Assembly (NCBI GenBank): GCA_903850735.1
Contig: CAINMN010000256.1
Coordinates: 1 to 54,591, forward strand
Reading direction: 5' to 3'
Origin: an uncultured Burkholderiales bacterium
Lineage (GTDB): Bacteria > Pseudomonadota > Gammaproteobacteria > Burkholderiales > Burkholderiaceae_C
Length of the DNA: 54,591 bases
The notes under the pieces were generated by a model. That model saw only the letters and a program-made list of their open reading frames with translations, had not been told where the DNA came from and did not search any database. Both the position numbers and the translations under genes were made by a program. Within the stretch, counting starts at the first letter, position 1. Each line of letters begins with the position of its first letter. Positions 9,799-18,300 of this stretch are shown piece after piece.

Positions 9799-10344
9799 TC
9801 AACGCTTTTTGGCGGCCGTCTTGCTGGCATTCACCGCGGTGCTGGCCATGGTTTTGTAATTGGCTTCAGCCACATCGGAAGCTTGCTTCACAGCCTTTTG
9901 AACCGATTCCAGGGCGTTGTTGCCAGCAGCCACGGCCGTTTTGAAGGCGGCCACAGCGGCTTCGGAGCCGGCGGGTGCGTTCTTGGCAGCGTTGTCCACC
10001 AGGTCCTGGAAAGCCTTCTGGGCTTCGGCCATTTTGCCTTCGAACACTTTGTTGAAATCAGCGCCAGTGCTGGTGGCAATGTCGTAGAGGTGGCGGTTGT
10101 AGGTCACCGCTTTTTCAGCCAGGGGCTGGAACATGCTGGCTTGCAGGGCCAACAGTTGCTGCGCGTCTTTCACGCTCAGAACGTCGTGCGCTTGGTGTTG
10201 TGAATCGGACAGCGCGGCTTTGGCAGCGGCGAGGTTCAATTCAATCAATTGCTCCACGCCGGCGAAGGCTTTGTTGGTCAGGCCCACGAGGGTTTCGAGG
10301 TTGGCTTTGTTGGCAGCCACAATTTGGTCAGGGGTCAGCGACAT
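9799..10344 (-). CDS. phasin (polyhydroxyalkanoate granule protein)
   Basis: A 181-residue amphipathic, Ala-rich protein of the phasin family, which coats PHA granules and controls their size and number. It starts [19 protein letters not shown], a form seen in Burkholderiales phasins. The rest is mostly helix, with the segments [17 protein letters not shown] and [18 protein letters not shown] and a Lys-rich tail ending KTAAKKR. A GGAGAT ribosome binding site lies before the ATG. It stands alone with its own terminator, which fits the high expression of phasins. No PHA synthase is in the window. Confidence 0.92.
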   Translation of the reverse strand: MSLTPDQIVAANKANLETLVGLTNKAFAGVEQLIELNLAAAKAALSDSQHQAHDVLSVKDAQQLLALQASMFQPLAEKAVTYNRHLYDIATSTGADFNKVFEGKMAEAQKAFQDLVDNAAKNAPAGSEAAVAAFKTAVAAGNNALESVQKAVKQASDVAEANYKTMASTAVNASKTAAKKR

Positions 10345-10414
10345 GTCAAATCTCCAAAAGTAATTTCAAACTGGTTTGATCAGTGCTGCCCTGAGGCCGA
10401 TTGCCAGAGTCATG

Positions 10415-10427
10415 TTGCAGTGCAGCA
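10415..10427. promoter_or_regulatory. TGCA-type dyad upstream of the phasin gene
   Basis: TTGCAGTGCAGCA contains the palindrome TGCA-G-TGCA and lies about 70 bp upstream of the phasin start. PhaR-type repressors in other PHA producers bind TGC-rich repeats near phasin promoters, so this is a plausible operator. The match is short and the assignment is inference. The rest of the gap (10345-10515) shows nothing else clear. Confidence 0.3.
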
Positions 10428-10515
10428 TGGAATGAAGTATAGGGGGAACCCTGATCAAAACAAGGGTTTCGCCATTCTTTAGAGGACGCAGACTAAATCC
10501 TCAAAAAGACAAGGA

Positions 10516-11121
10516 TCAGGGGGTCGCTTGCCCATGCGACCAATGGATTTGCCAGTTGTCGCGGTAGCTTTTGGCCAAGTCCGGGCTGCGCAACACCAGA
10601 ATGTTCTCGGCATTTCGGGTGTCGGCCGAGTTGGTGAAGTTGTAACTGCCCGTGACCACCACCGAAGCATCAATGACCATCACCTTGTTGTGGGCGATGG
10701 CATGGGCGCCATCGAATTTCACCGGCAGAGAGGCTGCTTCCAACAAATCAATCACATAACGGTTGGTTTGGCTGCTTTTTTTGTCCAGCAACACTTGCAC
10801 TTTGACGCCACGCTGTTGCGCACGCAACAGGGCTTGGGCTATGGCGTTGTGGGTGAAGCCATAGGCTTGCACCAACACCTCCTCGCGGCTGTCGTCAATG
10901 GCCTTCACAATCACCTGCCCTCCCCCCGAGGGGGGTGTGAAGGCCACGGCGAGCACCTCCGCCGTGATGGCGCCCGCAGGCATTTGCCGAGGGGCCTGTG
11001 TTTGCACATTGCGCGCAGACACCACGCCCGGCGCGTCGTGCTCGCGCGAGGCATTGACCAGCCACTGGACCAGCGCCAAACCCAAGATCACCAGGGAAAT
11101 TCCCGTTTTTTGATAACGCAT
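10516..11121 (-). CDS. exported PLD-superfamily nuclease-like protein
   Basis: A 201-residue protein with one phospholipase D catalytic motif: His144, Lys146 and Asp151 in HNKVMVID, followed by GSYNFTNSADTRNAEN. The size and the single HKD motif match the Nuc-type endonuclease subgroup, which works as a dimer. An N-terminal hydrophobic segment (residues about 7-22) suggests export or membrane anchoring. No good ribosome binding site is seen at the ATG. It is divergent from the MFS gene. Whether the substrate is DNA, RNA or lipid cannot be told. Confidence 0.8.
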   Translation of the reverse strand: MRYQKTGISLVILGLALVQWLVNASREHDAPGVVSARNVQTQAPRQMPAGAITAEVLAVAFTPPSGGGQVIVKAIDDSREEVLVQAYGFTHNAIAQALLRAQQRGVKVQVLLDKKSSQTNRYVIDLLEAASLPVKFDGAHAIAHNKVMVIDASVVVTGSYNFTNSADTRNAENILVLRSPDLAKSYRDNWQIHWSHGQATP

Positions 11122-11219
11122 GGGGCTGCATCTTAGCCAGAAATGAAGTGCAACTTAATTTTGAAGTGAGCCCAAATGCGTGAATCGGACGGGATAATCC
11201 ACCCAGACCTGATTGCCCC

Positions 11220-12413
11220 ATGACCCGAACCTCCTCTCACGGTGTGTCGCCTGCCGTTCAGCGCGCCATCCTGCACCTGTCGTTTGCCACTTTCTCCAGC
11301 ATGACCATCCAGCGGTTGTGCGACCCCATGCTGCCGCAACTGGCCAAAGACTTTCAAGCCAGCATGGGACAAGTGGCGGCCGTCATTTCCTGGTTTGCCA
11401 TCGTCTATGGTGCGGCACAAATTTTTTACGGCCCCCTGGGGGATCGCTTTGGCAAGATGCGCGTGATTGCCTTGGCCACCCTGGGTTGCAGCCTGGGCTG
11501 CCTCGGCTCGGCGCTGGCGACCAGCCTGAATGAATTGGTCCTGGCGCGCATGCTGGCCGCTGCATGCGCTGCCGCCATCATTCCCATGGCGATGGCCTGG
11601 GTCGGCGATGTCGTGGCCTATGAAGTTCGCCAGGAAACCCTGGCCAGGTTGGGGCTGGGCTCCACGCTGGGCATGGTGGGCGGCCAAATCATCGGTGGCC
11701 TGTTCACCGACACGATTGGCTGGCGCTGGGCCTTTGGCGGCATGGCCTTGCTGTTTATGGCGGTTGGCACCTTGCTGCTGAGTCGTCAGCAGAAGCACGA
11801 TCGCATGCCCAGCTCAGAAGGGCTGCCGACACAGCAGGCATTCCACCTAAAAGTGTTCCGCGTGTTGCAAGAAAAGCGCCCTCGCCTGGTGCTGACCACC
11901 GCCATGCTCGAGGGGGCATTCGCCTTTGGTGTGGTGGCCATGGCAGCCTCGCATTTGCACCACCGTCATGACCTGTCGCTCACGCTATCAGGCGGCATCG
12001 TGGCTTTGTTTGGCCTGGGCGGCGTGGGCTACATGCTGAGCGCGCGCTTTTTCATACGGCGGCTGGGCGAAAGCGCCATGTTGCGCCTGGGCTCGGCCTT
12101 GTTTGCCGCGGCATTCGCCGTGATGGCCTTCTCGCCTTGGTGGCTGTTGACCCTGCCCGCGAGCGTGCTGGCCGGCCTGGGCTTTTTCATGTTCCACAAC
12201 ACCTTGCAAGTGCTGGCCACGCAAATGTTTCCGCCCGAACGCGGGACCTGCATGGCCTTGTTTGCGGGCTTGCTGTTCACGGGGCAATCCGTGGGCGTGC
12301 TGCTGGCCGCGGTCCTGCTGGCCTGGATCGGCTCGGCCTGGGTGTTGGCCCTGGGCGGCCTGATGCTGGCCGTGCTGGGACAATCTCTTCCTGTTTTTCT
12401 TCGCCGTTGTTAA
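11220..12413 (+). CDS. MFS transporter
   Basis: A 397-residue inner-membrane transporter with about twelve hydrophobic segments. The loop between segments 2 and 3 carries the MFS signature YGPLGDRFGKMR. The first helix pair (SFATFSSMTIQRLCDPMLPQL) resembles the drug/arabinose efflux group of MFS proteins. Substrate is unknown. It ends four bases before the start of the exonuclease gene, so the two are probably co-transcribed. Confidence 0.85.
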   Translation: MTRTSSHGVSPAVQRAILHLSFATFSSMTIQRLCDPMLPQLAKDFQASMGQVAAVISWFAIVYGAAQIFYGPLGDRFGKMRVIALATLGCSLGCLGSALATSLNELVLARMLAAACAAAIIPMAMAWVGDVVAYEVRQETLARLGLGSTLGMVGGQIIGGLFTDTIGWRWAFGGMALLFMAVGTLLLSRQQKHDRMPSSEGLPTQQAFHLKVFRVLQEKRPRLVLTTAMLEGAFAFGVVAMAASHLHHRHDLSLTLSGGIVALFGLGGVGYMLSARFFIRRLGESAMLRLGSALFAAAFAVMAFSPWWLLTLPASVLAGLGFFMFHNTLQVLATQMFPPERGTCMALFAGLLFTGQSVGVLLAAVLLAWIGSAWVLALGGLMLAVLGQSLPVFLRRC

Positions 12414-12416
12414 ACC

Positions 12417-13328
12417 ATGAACCCAAGCCCTGAAGACATGGCGCGCGCGCTGGACGCGCACCCCGACTACCGCGTGCTTCGCCGCCTGCAGCCTCGCACC
12501 AGCTTCAACCCGGTCACGGAGGGCTTGCCTTGCGCGCGTGGCATCGTGCTGGACACCGAAACCACCGGGCTCAGCTCGGAAACAGACCGCGTCATTGAAC
12601 TGGGCATGCTGCTGTTTGAGTTTGACCCCACCAGCGGCCTGATCTACCGGGTGCTGGAAGTGTTTGACGAGCTGGAGGATCCGGGTTTTCCGATCTCCCC
12701 GGCCAACACCGCCATTCACCACATCACCGACGCCATGGTGCAAGGCAAACGCATTGACGACGCCAAGGTGGAACGCTTGCTCAAGGGGGTGTCCGTGGTG
12801 ATTGCCCACAACGCAGGCTTTGATCGCCCCTTCGTGGAGCAACGCTGGCCTGCTTTTGAAAACCTGCTGTGGGCCTGCAGCATCCGTGACATCGACTGGC
12901 AAGCCGAAGGCTTTGGCTCGGCCAAGCTGGAGTACCTGTTGCAAACCCAGGGCATCTTTTATGAGGCCCACCGCGCCGAGACCGACTGCTGGGCTTTGCT
13001 GGAACTGCTGCACCACCAGTTGCCCCAAAGCCAGCAACCCGCCTTGTTGAGCCTGCTGGAAACCTTGAATCAACCCCAGTTGAAGCTTTCTGCCCTGGGC
13101 TCGCCGTTTGAAACCAAGGACTTGCTCAAGCAGCGCGGTTACCGTTGGTCAGGTGAGCAACGTTGCTGGAGTCGGCTGCTCAGTGGCGAACAAGCGCTGG
13201 AGGAAGAGCTCAGTTGGCTCAAGCGGCGTGTTTACGGCAATCGCGGCGCCCAGGTGGAATTGGAAACCCTGGGGGGAACCATCCGCTACTCCAACCGCCA
13301 AGGCCAAAAGAAGCTGGTCCCTCTGTGA
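12417..13328 (+). CDS. DnaQ-like 3'-5' exonuclease domain protein
   Basis: A 303-residue protein with a DEDD-type exonuclease core at about residues 40-205. Exo I is LDTETTGL (Asp46, Glu48), Exo II VVIAHNAGFDRPF, and Exo III the HRAETDCWALLELL segment (DEDDh type, His before Asp). A C-terminal region of about 90 residues (KDLLKQRGYRWSGEQRCWSR) is rich in Trp, Arg and Lys and may bind nucleic acid. It is too short and differently built to be the polymerase III epsilon chain. It probably acts in DNA repair or RNA processing, which is inference. Confidence 0.82.
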   Translation: MNPSPEDMARALDAHPDYRVLRRLQPRTSFNPVTEGLPCARGIVLDTETTGLSSETDRVIELGMLLFEFDPTSGLIYRVLEVFDELEDPGFPISPANTAIHHITDAMVQGKRIDDAKVERLLKGVSVVIAHNAGFDRPFVEQRWPAFENLLWACSIRDIDWQAEGFGSAKLEYLLQTQGIFYEAHRAETDCWALLELLHHQLPQSQQPALLSLLETLNQPQLKLSALGSPFETKDLLKQRGYRWSGEQRCWSRLLSGEQALEEELSWLKRRVYGNRGAQVELETLGGTIRYSNRQGQKKLVPL

Positions 13329-13332
13329 GGCC

Positions 13333-13743
13333 TCAGTAAGGCACGGCCTGCCAGGGTACAGGGCAGGTGGCCACATTGGGGTAGTACTGCTGGTAACTCG
13401 CACAATAGTAAGCCACTTGCGGCGGGGGGGTCACAACCACCGGCGGATAAACCGGGGTGGCATACACAGGGTTGTGGGTGGCATAAAGCACCGAGCCCAC
13501 CACAGCGGCGGCCACCACGGGGCCCAGCCAGCCATTGCCGTGACCGCCGTGATGGCGGAAATGATGGTGGTGGCCATAGCCGCCTCCCCTGACCACCGGC
13601 CCCGTGCCCCAGCCATGGGATGCCGCGCGCGGCGTGACCGTGACGCTGCGCCAACCGCCATGGCCATGGCCGTCACCGGCCTGGGCAGGCATGAGCACCA
13701 TGGCGTTGATGCAACAGATGGCAGTGATCAGCAATTTTTTCAT
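13333..13743 (-). CDS. His/Gly-rich exported protein of unknown function
   Basis: A 136-residue protein. A signal peptide (MKKLLITAICCINAMVLMP, cut after AQA) is followed by a region dense in Gly and His (GGGYGHHHHFRHHGGHGNG), a short hydrophobic stretch (GPVVAAAVVGSVLYAT), and a Pro/Tyr-rich tail with two Cys (YYCASYQQYYPNVATCPVPW). Such tails are common in small periplasmic or outer-membrane proteins of Burkholderiales. The ATG at 13743 has AGAGG upstream and is chosen over one nine codons earlier. Metal binding by the His cluster is plausible but unproven. Confidence 0.75.
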   Translation of the reverse strand: MKKLLITAICCINAMVLMPAQAGDGHGHGGWRSVTVTPRAASHGWGTGPVVRGGGYGHHHHFRHHGGHGNGWLGPVVAAAVVGSVLYATHNPVYATPVYPPVVVTPPPQVAYYCASYQQYYPNVATCPVPWQAVPY

Positions 13744-13826
13744 GGTGGCCTCTTTGGTGATGCCCATCACATGTCAGGGCACTGTCTTAACGCCACAGAT
13801 GTCATTGCGGATGACAGGGCGATCGC

Positions 13827-14786
13827 TCAAGGCGCCTTCAAAGGCCAAGGGGAACGGAAGCTCGCCCCTTGCAACAGGTGATGGCGCGCAAACCAGGCCC
13901 AATCGTGCCAGAAAGGTTCGGCATGCAAGGTCCATTGGACAAACAAGGCCAACACTGGCTTTTCAGTTTGCAGCGCGGGCTGTAAAACTTCACGGTGTCC
14001 CGCAGAGTCCACCCAGTCGTTGCCAGAAAACCAGGTCAGGCTGACCAGGCAAAGCGCCAGCAGCCCGCCCATGAATGGCTGGCCACGCCACAACCAGCGT
14101 CGGGCACGGGTGCCGCGAAACGCATGCATCAGCAGCAAAGAAACCGCTTGCGAAATGTTCAGCAAGGCAAAAAACAAAGACACGCCCAAGGCGATGGGCA
14201 ACACCACGGTCTGGCGGTAAGCGTCGTTGAGCATTTGCTGCGCTTCTTCGACATCGAACATGGGCGCAGACAGGGCGCTGGGCGTCAGCAATTGTTTGTC
14301 CAGCTCAGAAACGTCCACGCCCAAAGAGGCGGCGGGGAACAGGGCTTTGACACTGTCGCGCAAGGCGTCCGACATCCCGACGCGGCCCAAAGCCAAGCCC
14401 TTGAGGGTGAAGCCTCCATCGGCCACAAGCGTGCGCATCGACAAGCGTTGGACGCTGGTGACCTTGTCCAGCTCACTGGCTTGCTGCAGCAAAAAATCGA
14501 TGAGCCGCGTTTGGGCTTGCCACATCACGCTGATGCCAATGACCATGCTGAGAAGCCCAGACAGCGAGCGCGCAGGGATCCAGCGGTCCAGCCAGCGCCA
14601 AAGCAGCAAACCCAAGCCACATCCAGAGAGGCAACGCCCCCAGAATTCCAGCCCGTCCAGGTCGTCGCGGTCAAAGGCTTGGCTTGCGAACTCCAGCAAT
14701 CTGTGGTTGAAGGACAACTCCACCACGGTATAGAGGGTCAGGAGCGCGAGGAACCAGGGATTTTTCTGAAGGGCAAGACGGAGCAT
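13827..14786 (-). CDS. integral membrane protein of unknown function
   Basis: A 319-residue protein that I do not recognise. Hydrophobic segments lie near residues 10-25, 50-65, 75-90, 195-215 and 235-252, with a soluble section (about 95-190) between the second and third groups. It starts with an ATG preceded by GGAGAACA. The frame is open throughout and has GC-rich codon use like its neighbours. Flanking genes give no functional hint. Confidence 0.72.
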   Translation of the reverse strand: MLRLALQKNPWFLALLTLYTVVELSFNHRLLEFASQAFDRDDLDGLEFWGRCLSGCGLGLLLWRWLDRWIPARSLSGLLSMVIGISVMWQAQTRLIDFLLQQASELDKVTSVQRLSMRTLVADGGFTLKGLALGRVGMSDALRDSVKALFPAASLGVDVSELDKQLLTPSALSAPMFDVEEAQQMLNDAYRQTVVLPIALGVSLFFALLNISQAVSLLLMHAFRGTRARRWLWRGQPFMGGLLALCLVSLTWFSGNDWVDSAGHREVLQPALQTEKPVLALFVQWTLHAEPFWHDWAWFARHHLLQGASFRSPWPLKAP

Positions 14787-14871
14787 TGTTCTCCATTAGA
14801 ACAGCTCAGCGCGGCGTCTACTTTTCCTTTGTGTGAAGCTAGGTAAAGTTGACTCTCCCATTGAAGCGCTT

Positions 14872-16215
14872 TCAAACCAGCGCGGCCTCGATGGCCAAAG
14901 CCACACTGCCCAATCGCGCATCGTCACCGCGCACCGATGACACCATCAGTCCCACGGGCAACTCGCCAGCGACCTGGCAAGGCAGGCTGAACGAGCAGCC
15001 ATCGAGAAAATTGATGGCAAAGGTGTTGCGCAGCATGTTGCGGTTGGCGGCGGCAAAGGCCTCGTCGTCCTGCACAAGCAGGTCCAGCTCAGGCGCCACG
15101 CTGGGTACCGTCGGACTGAGAATGGCGTCGTAGCCTGCCAGCGCCGCAGTCACGCGTTGAATCCACTGCTGGCGGTTGGACAGCATGCGCAAATAGTCGG
15201 CCGCACTGATGTTTTGGCCCAGCTTCACACGGGTGGCTACACGCGGGTCGAGTTGCGCCATGGCATCGGCGATGCGCTCATGGTGTGCAGCCCAGCACTC
15301 CACGGGGGAAAAGCCACCCGGCGCATTCAGGGTGGCAATCTCGGCCAACTCGGGCAAAGCGATGTCCTCCAGCAAAGCCCCGGCTTGCGACAAGCGGGAC
15401 AGGCTGCGCTCGAAGGCCCGCGTCACTGTGGGGTCCAGGCCGTCCAGCATCAGGGTTTGGGGAACGGCCAGGCGTCGCCCTTTCAGCGGGCGTTGCGCCA
15501 CAGCCAAGGGCTGGCCAGACAGCACGCCATCGACGCGCAAACAATCCGCGACCGAGCGGGTCATGGCGCACACCGTGTCCAGCGAGTGCGACAGCGGCAC
15601 CGCGCCTTCCAGCGGCACCCGCGTCTGCGTGCTTTTGAAGCCGACCACGCCACACAAGGCCGCAGGAATGCGGATGGAGCCGCCGGTATCCGAACCCAGG
15701 CCCGCCACGGCCAATCCCAAGGCCACCGACACAGCCGCCCCCGAAGAGGAGCCGCCAGGGATGCGCCGCACCTGCGTGTCCGCAGGGTTCACCGGTGTGC
15801 CGTAATGCGGATTGATGCCAATGCCAGAGAACGCCAACTCGGTCATGTTGGTCTTGCCCAAAATGGCCGCACCCGCAGCGCGCAAACGTGCGACCGCAGG
15901 CGCATCCTGGCGGGCGGGCGCATCGCCCGCGAACACCGTGGTGCCAGCGGTGGTGGTTTCACCCGCCACGTCGTACAAATCCTTGATGGTCACAGGCGCC
16001 CCCGCCAAGAGCCCCAGCATCAAGCCCGCCGCATGCGCTTCATCGGCATGGCGTGCCGCCAATCGGGCGGCCTGTGGGTAAAGCTTGGTGAACACATGGG
16101 CTGCGGCCGAAGACTCGGCACGTGCCAGGCAGTCTTCTACCCAGGCTTGGGCGCTGAAGGCACCGGCCTGCCGTTGCTGGATGAAATCGGAGAGCGTGAC
16201 TGGGAAAAGAGACAT
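14872..16215 (-). CDS. amidase signature family enzyme
   Basis: A 447-residue hydrolase related to GatA and other amidases. The Ser-cisSer-Lys triad is present: Lys78 in TIKDLYDV, Ser156 in PGGSSSGAAVS and Ser180 in GSDTGGSIRIPA. The start at 16215 (MSLFPVTLSDFIQQ) is chosen over a much longer in-frame extension that would overlap the divergent gene and gives no homologous N-terminus. It is not beside gatB or gatC, so it is more likely a catabolic amidase or allophanate-hydrolase-like enzyme than the tRNA amidotransferase subunit. Confidence 0.88.
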   Translation of the reverse strand: MSLFPVTLSDFIQQRQAGAFSAQAWVEDCLARAESSAAAHVFTKLYPQAARLAARHADEAHAAGLMLGLLAGAPVTIKDLYDVAGETTTAGTTVFAGDAPARQDAPAVARLRAAGAAILGKTNMTELAFSGIGINPHYGTPVNPADTQVRRIPGGSSSGAAVSVALGLAVAGLGSDTGGSIRIPAALCGVVGFKSTQTRVPLEGAVPLSHSLDTVCAMTRSVADCLRVDGVLSGQPLAVAQRPLKGRRLAVPQTLMLDGLDPTVTRAFERSLSRLSQAGALLEDIALPELAEIATLNAPGGFSPVECWAAHHERIADAMAQLDPRVATRVKLGQNISAADYLRMLSNRQQWIQRVTAALAGYDAILSPTVPSVAPELDLLVQDDEAFAAANRNMLRNTFAINFLDGCSFSLPCQVAGELPVGLMVSSVRGDDARLGSVALAIEAALV

Positions 16216-16231
16216 GGTGAAAAATAGGCCA

Positions 16232-16681
16232 ATGATGAAAGGACTGTGCACGGATTTCTTCGGCCCTGCAAGCCAGCGGGCCAGATGGCTGATTGTGGCG
16301 GCACTCGCATGCCACTTGCCGCTGCAAGCCATGTCATGGTTTCGGCCGGCCACCCCCTTCACAGAATACCCGCTTTCCAACGCCGAGACAGCGCGCTTGG
16401 GCCGACAAGCTGGCTGGCCGGCAGACGATCCCACCACCTGGATGATCATGGTGCGCAATCCCCTGTCCGGCCCCATCACTTGCCGTGAGGTGCAGTTTTT
16501 TCAGAAAAACCCTGATGCCCAAGTTCGTGTGAGGGTCTTGCAACCGCCGCTATACGTTCCAGCGGGGCAAAGTCGCAACAGCTTATTGGCTGATGTGCGT
16601 AAAAACGAAATTCGCGATTGGGGCATGCAATGTTTTTGTTTGAAGGCGACACGCGAAGGGTCATGCGAAAAATTGTCATGA
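16232..16681 (+). CDS. small exported Cys-containing protein of unknown function
   Basis: A 149-residue protein with a likely signal sequence (hydrophobic residues about 18-33). The mature part has four Cys, two of them in the segment WGMQCFCLKATREGSC. I do not recognise the family. Two adjacent ATG codons (16232, 16235) could start it, and the ribosome binding site is weak. The longer upstream reading frame overlaps the amidase antisense and is not used. Confidence is moderate because codon use is less biased than in neighbouring genes. Confidence 0.55.
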   Translation: MMKGLCTDFFGPASQRARWLIVAALACHLPLQAMSWFRPATPFTEYPLSNAETARLGRQAGWPADDPTTWMIMVRNPLSGPITCREVQFFQKNPDAQVRVRVLQPPLYVPAGQSRNSLLADVRKNEIRDWGMQCFCLKATREGSCEKLS

Positions 16682-16751
16682 CCATACAAACTTGAGGGAT
16701 TTTCCTTTGCGAAAACAAGTGACAACCCTCAGTGTTGGGGTCCTCTGCGCA

Positions 16752-16760
16752 TGCTATGCT
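16752..16760 (+). promoter_or_regulatory. candidate extended -10 promoter for the liv-catabolic cluster
   Basis: TGCTATGCT matches the extended -10 form (TG-N-TATNNT), with the hexamer at 16755-16760, 27 bp before the livG-like ATG. No good -35 hexamer is seen at 17 bp. Position supports a role for the transporter and catabolic genes downstream. Confidence 0.3.
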
Positions 16761-16786
16761 GATTTCAATGCTTTTCATAAAAAACC

Positions 16787-17566
16787 ATGGCTGAAGACAT
16801 CATTCTGGAGACACGTGGGCTCGTCAAAGAGTTCAAGGGCTTTGTGGCCGTCAATGACGTATCCATTGGCGTTCGCAGAGGCCAGATCCATGCCCTGATT
16901 GGACCCAACGGGGCGGGCAAGACCACGTTTTTCAACCTCCTCACCAAATTCCTGATTCCCACGCGCGGCTCCATTTTGTTCAATGGCCACGACATCACTG
17001 CGGAAAAGCCGGCCCAGGTGGCGCGCCGCGGCATCGTTCGCTCGTTCCAAATCTCCGCCACCTTCCCGCACTTGAGCGTGCTGGAAAACGTGCGCATCGC
17101 GCTGCAACGCAGCACGGGCACGTCCTACCATTTCTGGCGTTCTGAAAAAAGCCTGTCGCAGCTCAACGGACGCGCCATGGAGTTGCTGGAAACCGTGGGC
17201 CTGGAAAATTTTTCCAACACCCTGGCGGTCGAGCTGGCCTATGGCCGCAAGCGCGCCCTCGAAATTGCCACCACCTTGGCCACCGAGCCCGAGTTGATGC
17301 TGCTCGATGAACCCACGCAAGGCATGGGCCATGAAGACGTTGACCGCGTCACCCAGCTGATCAAGAAGGTGGGCGCCAACCGCACCATCCTCATGGTGGA
17401 GCACAACATGAACGTGGTCTCCAGCATTGCCGACACCATCAGCGTGCTGCAGCGCGGCCAGGTCATTGCCGAAGGCCCCTACAACGTCGTGTCCACGAAT
17501 CCCCAGGTGCTGGAAGCCTACATGGGCAGCACCGAAGCCGAACTGGAGGGCGGTCATGGCCACTGA
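16787..17566 (+). CDS. ABC transporter ATP-binding protein, LivG type
   Basis: One of two ATPases of an importer of the branched-chain amino acid/aromatic acid class. The 259-residue protein has Walker A GPNGAGKT (39-46), the family's modified signature LAYGRKRALEIA in place of LSGGQ, and Walker B LMLLDEPTQGM followed by the H-loop EHN. It acts at the cytoplasmic face with the permeases encoded at 19554 and 20446. Its stop codon overlaps the start of the livF-like gene. Being first in a catabolic cluster argues that the substrate is a carboxylic or aromatic acid and not leucine. Confidence 0.92.
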   Translation: MAEDIILETRGLVKEFKGFVAVNDVSIGVRRGQIHALIGPNGAGKTTFFNLLTKFLIPTRGSILFNGHDITAEKPAQVARRGIVRSFQISATFPHLSVLENVRIALQRSTGTSYHFWRSEKSLSQLNGRAMELLETVGLENFSNTLAVELAYGRKRALEIATTLATEPELMLLDEPTQGMGHEDVDRVTQLIKKVGANRTILMVEHNMNVVSSIADTISVLQRGQVIAEGPYNVVSTNPQVLEAYMGSTEAELEGGHGH

Positions 17567-18272
17567 GCAGCCCCAAGAATTCCTGAAAATTTCCAACCTG
17601 CACGCCTACTACGGCGAGTCGCACATCCTTCATGGCGTCGACCTCACGGTCAACCACGGCGAAGTGGTCACCCTGCTGGGTCGCAATGGCGCAGGTCGTA
17701 CCACCACCATCAAATCCATCCTGGGCCTGGTGGGTCGTCGCACCGGCTCGGTGCTGGTCAACGGCCAAGAAACGGTCGACTGGTCGCCCCACCGCATTGC
17801 CCGCTTGGGCATGGGCTATTGTCCGGAAGAGCGCGGCATTTTCGCCAGCCTGTCCTGCGAAGAAAACCTGCTGTTGCCGCCCGTCATTGCCCCCAACGGC
17901 ATGACACTGGACGAAATTTACGAAATGTTCCCCAACCTGTACGAGCGTCGCAACAGCCCCGGCACGCGACTGTCAGGTGGCGAACAGCAAATGCTGGCGG
18001 TGGGACGCATTCTGCGCACCGGCGCGCGACTGTTGCTGCTCGATGAAATTTCCGAAGGCCTGGCGCCCGTGATCGTGCAAGCTTTGGCCCGCATGATCCG
18101 CGCCCTGCGCGCCAAGGGGTTCACCATCATCATGGTGGAGCAAAACTTCCGGTTTGCCGCCCCGCTGGCTGACCGTTTTTATGTCATGGAACACGGACAA
18201 ATTGTGGAAGGCTTCGCTGCCAGCGAGCTCAGCCACAAAATGACCATGCTGCATGAATACCTCGGGGTCTGA
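17556..18272 (+). CDS. ABC transporter ATP-binding protein, LivF type, with Arg in Walker A
   Basis: The second ATPase of the importer, 238 residues. The ATG at 17556 lies inside the end of the livG-like gene (11-bp overlap), which suggests translational coupling. The signature RLSGGEQQML and Walker B LLLLDEISEGLAP are intact. The Walker A loop reads GRNGAGRTT: codon CGT at residue 48 gives Arg where the catalytic Lys is expected. Related importers sometimes show this change, so the pair may rely on the other ATPase or tolerate Arg. Confidence 0.92.
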   Translation: MATEQPQEFLKISNLHAYYGESHILHGVDLTVNHGEVVTLLGRNGAGRTTTIKSILGLVGRRTGSVLVNGQETVDWSPHRIARLGMGYCPEERGIFASLSCEENLLLPPVIAPNGMTLDEIYEMFPNLYERRNSPGTRLSGGEQQMLAVGRILRTGARLLLLDEISEGLAPVIVQALARMIRALRAKGFTIIMVEQNFRFAAPLADRFYVMEHGQIVEGFAASELSHKMTMLHEYLGV

Positions 18273-18300
18273 GACCCACCATCACCATCAGGAGACAATG

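Noticed and set aside
16216-16479. Longer N-terminus for the amidase.
   Set aside because: It would overlap the divergent small gene and has no amidase similarity. The ATG at 16215 gives the normal family start.
18253-18300. N-terminal extension of the LivK-type receptor containing a run of His.
   Set aside because: It lies before a GGAG ribosome binding site and the signal peptide, and overlaps the end of the preceding gene. The His run is chance from CAC/CAT repeats.
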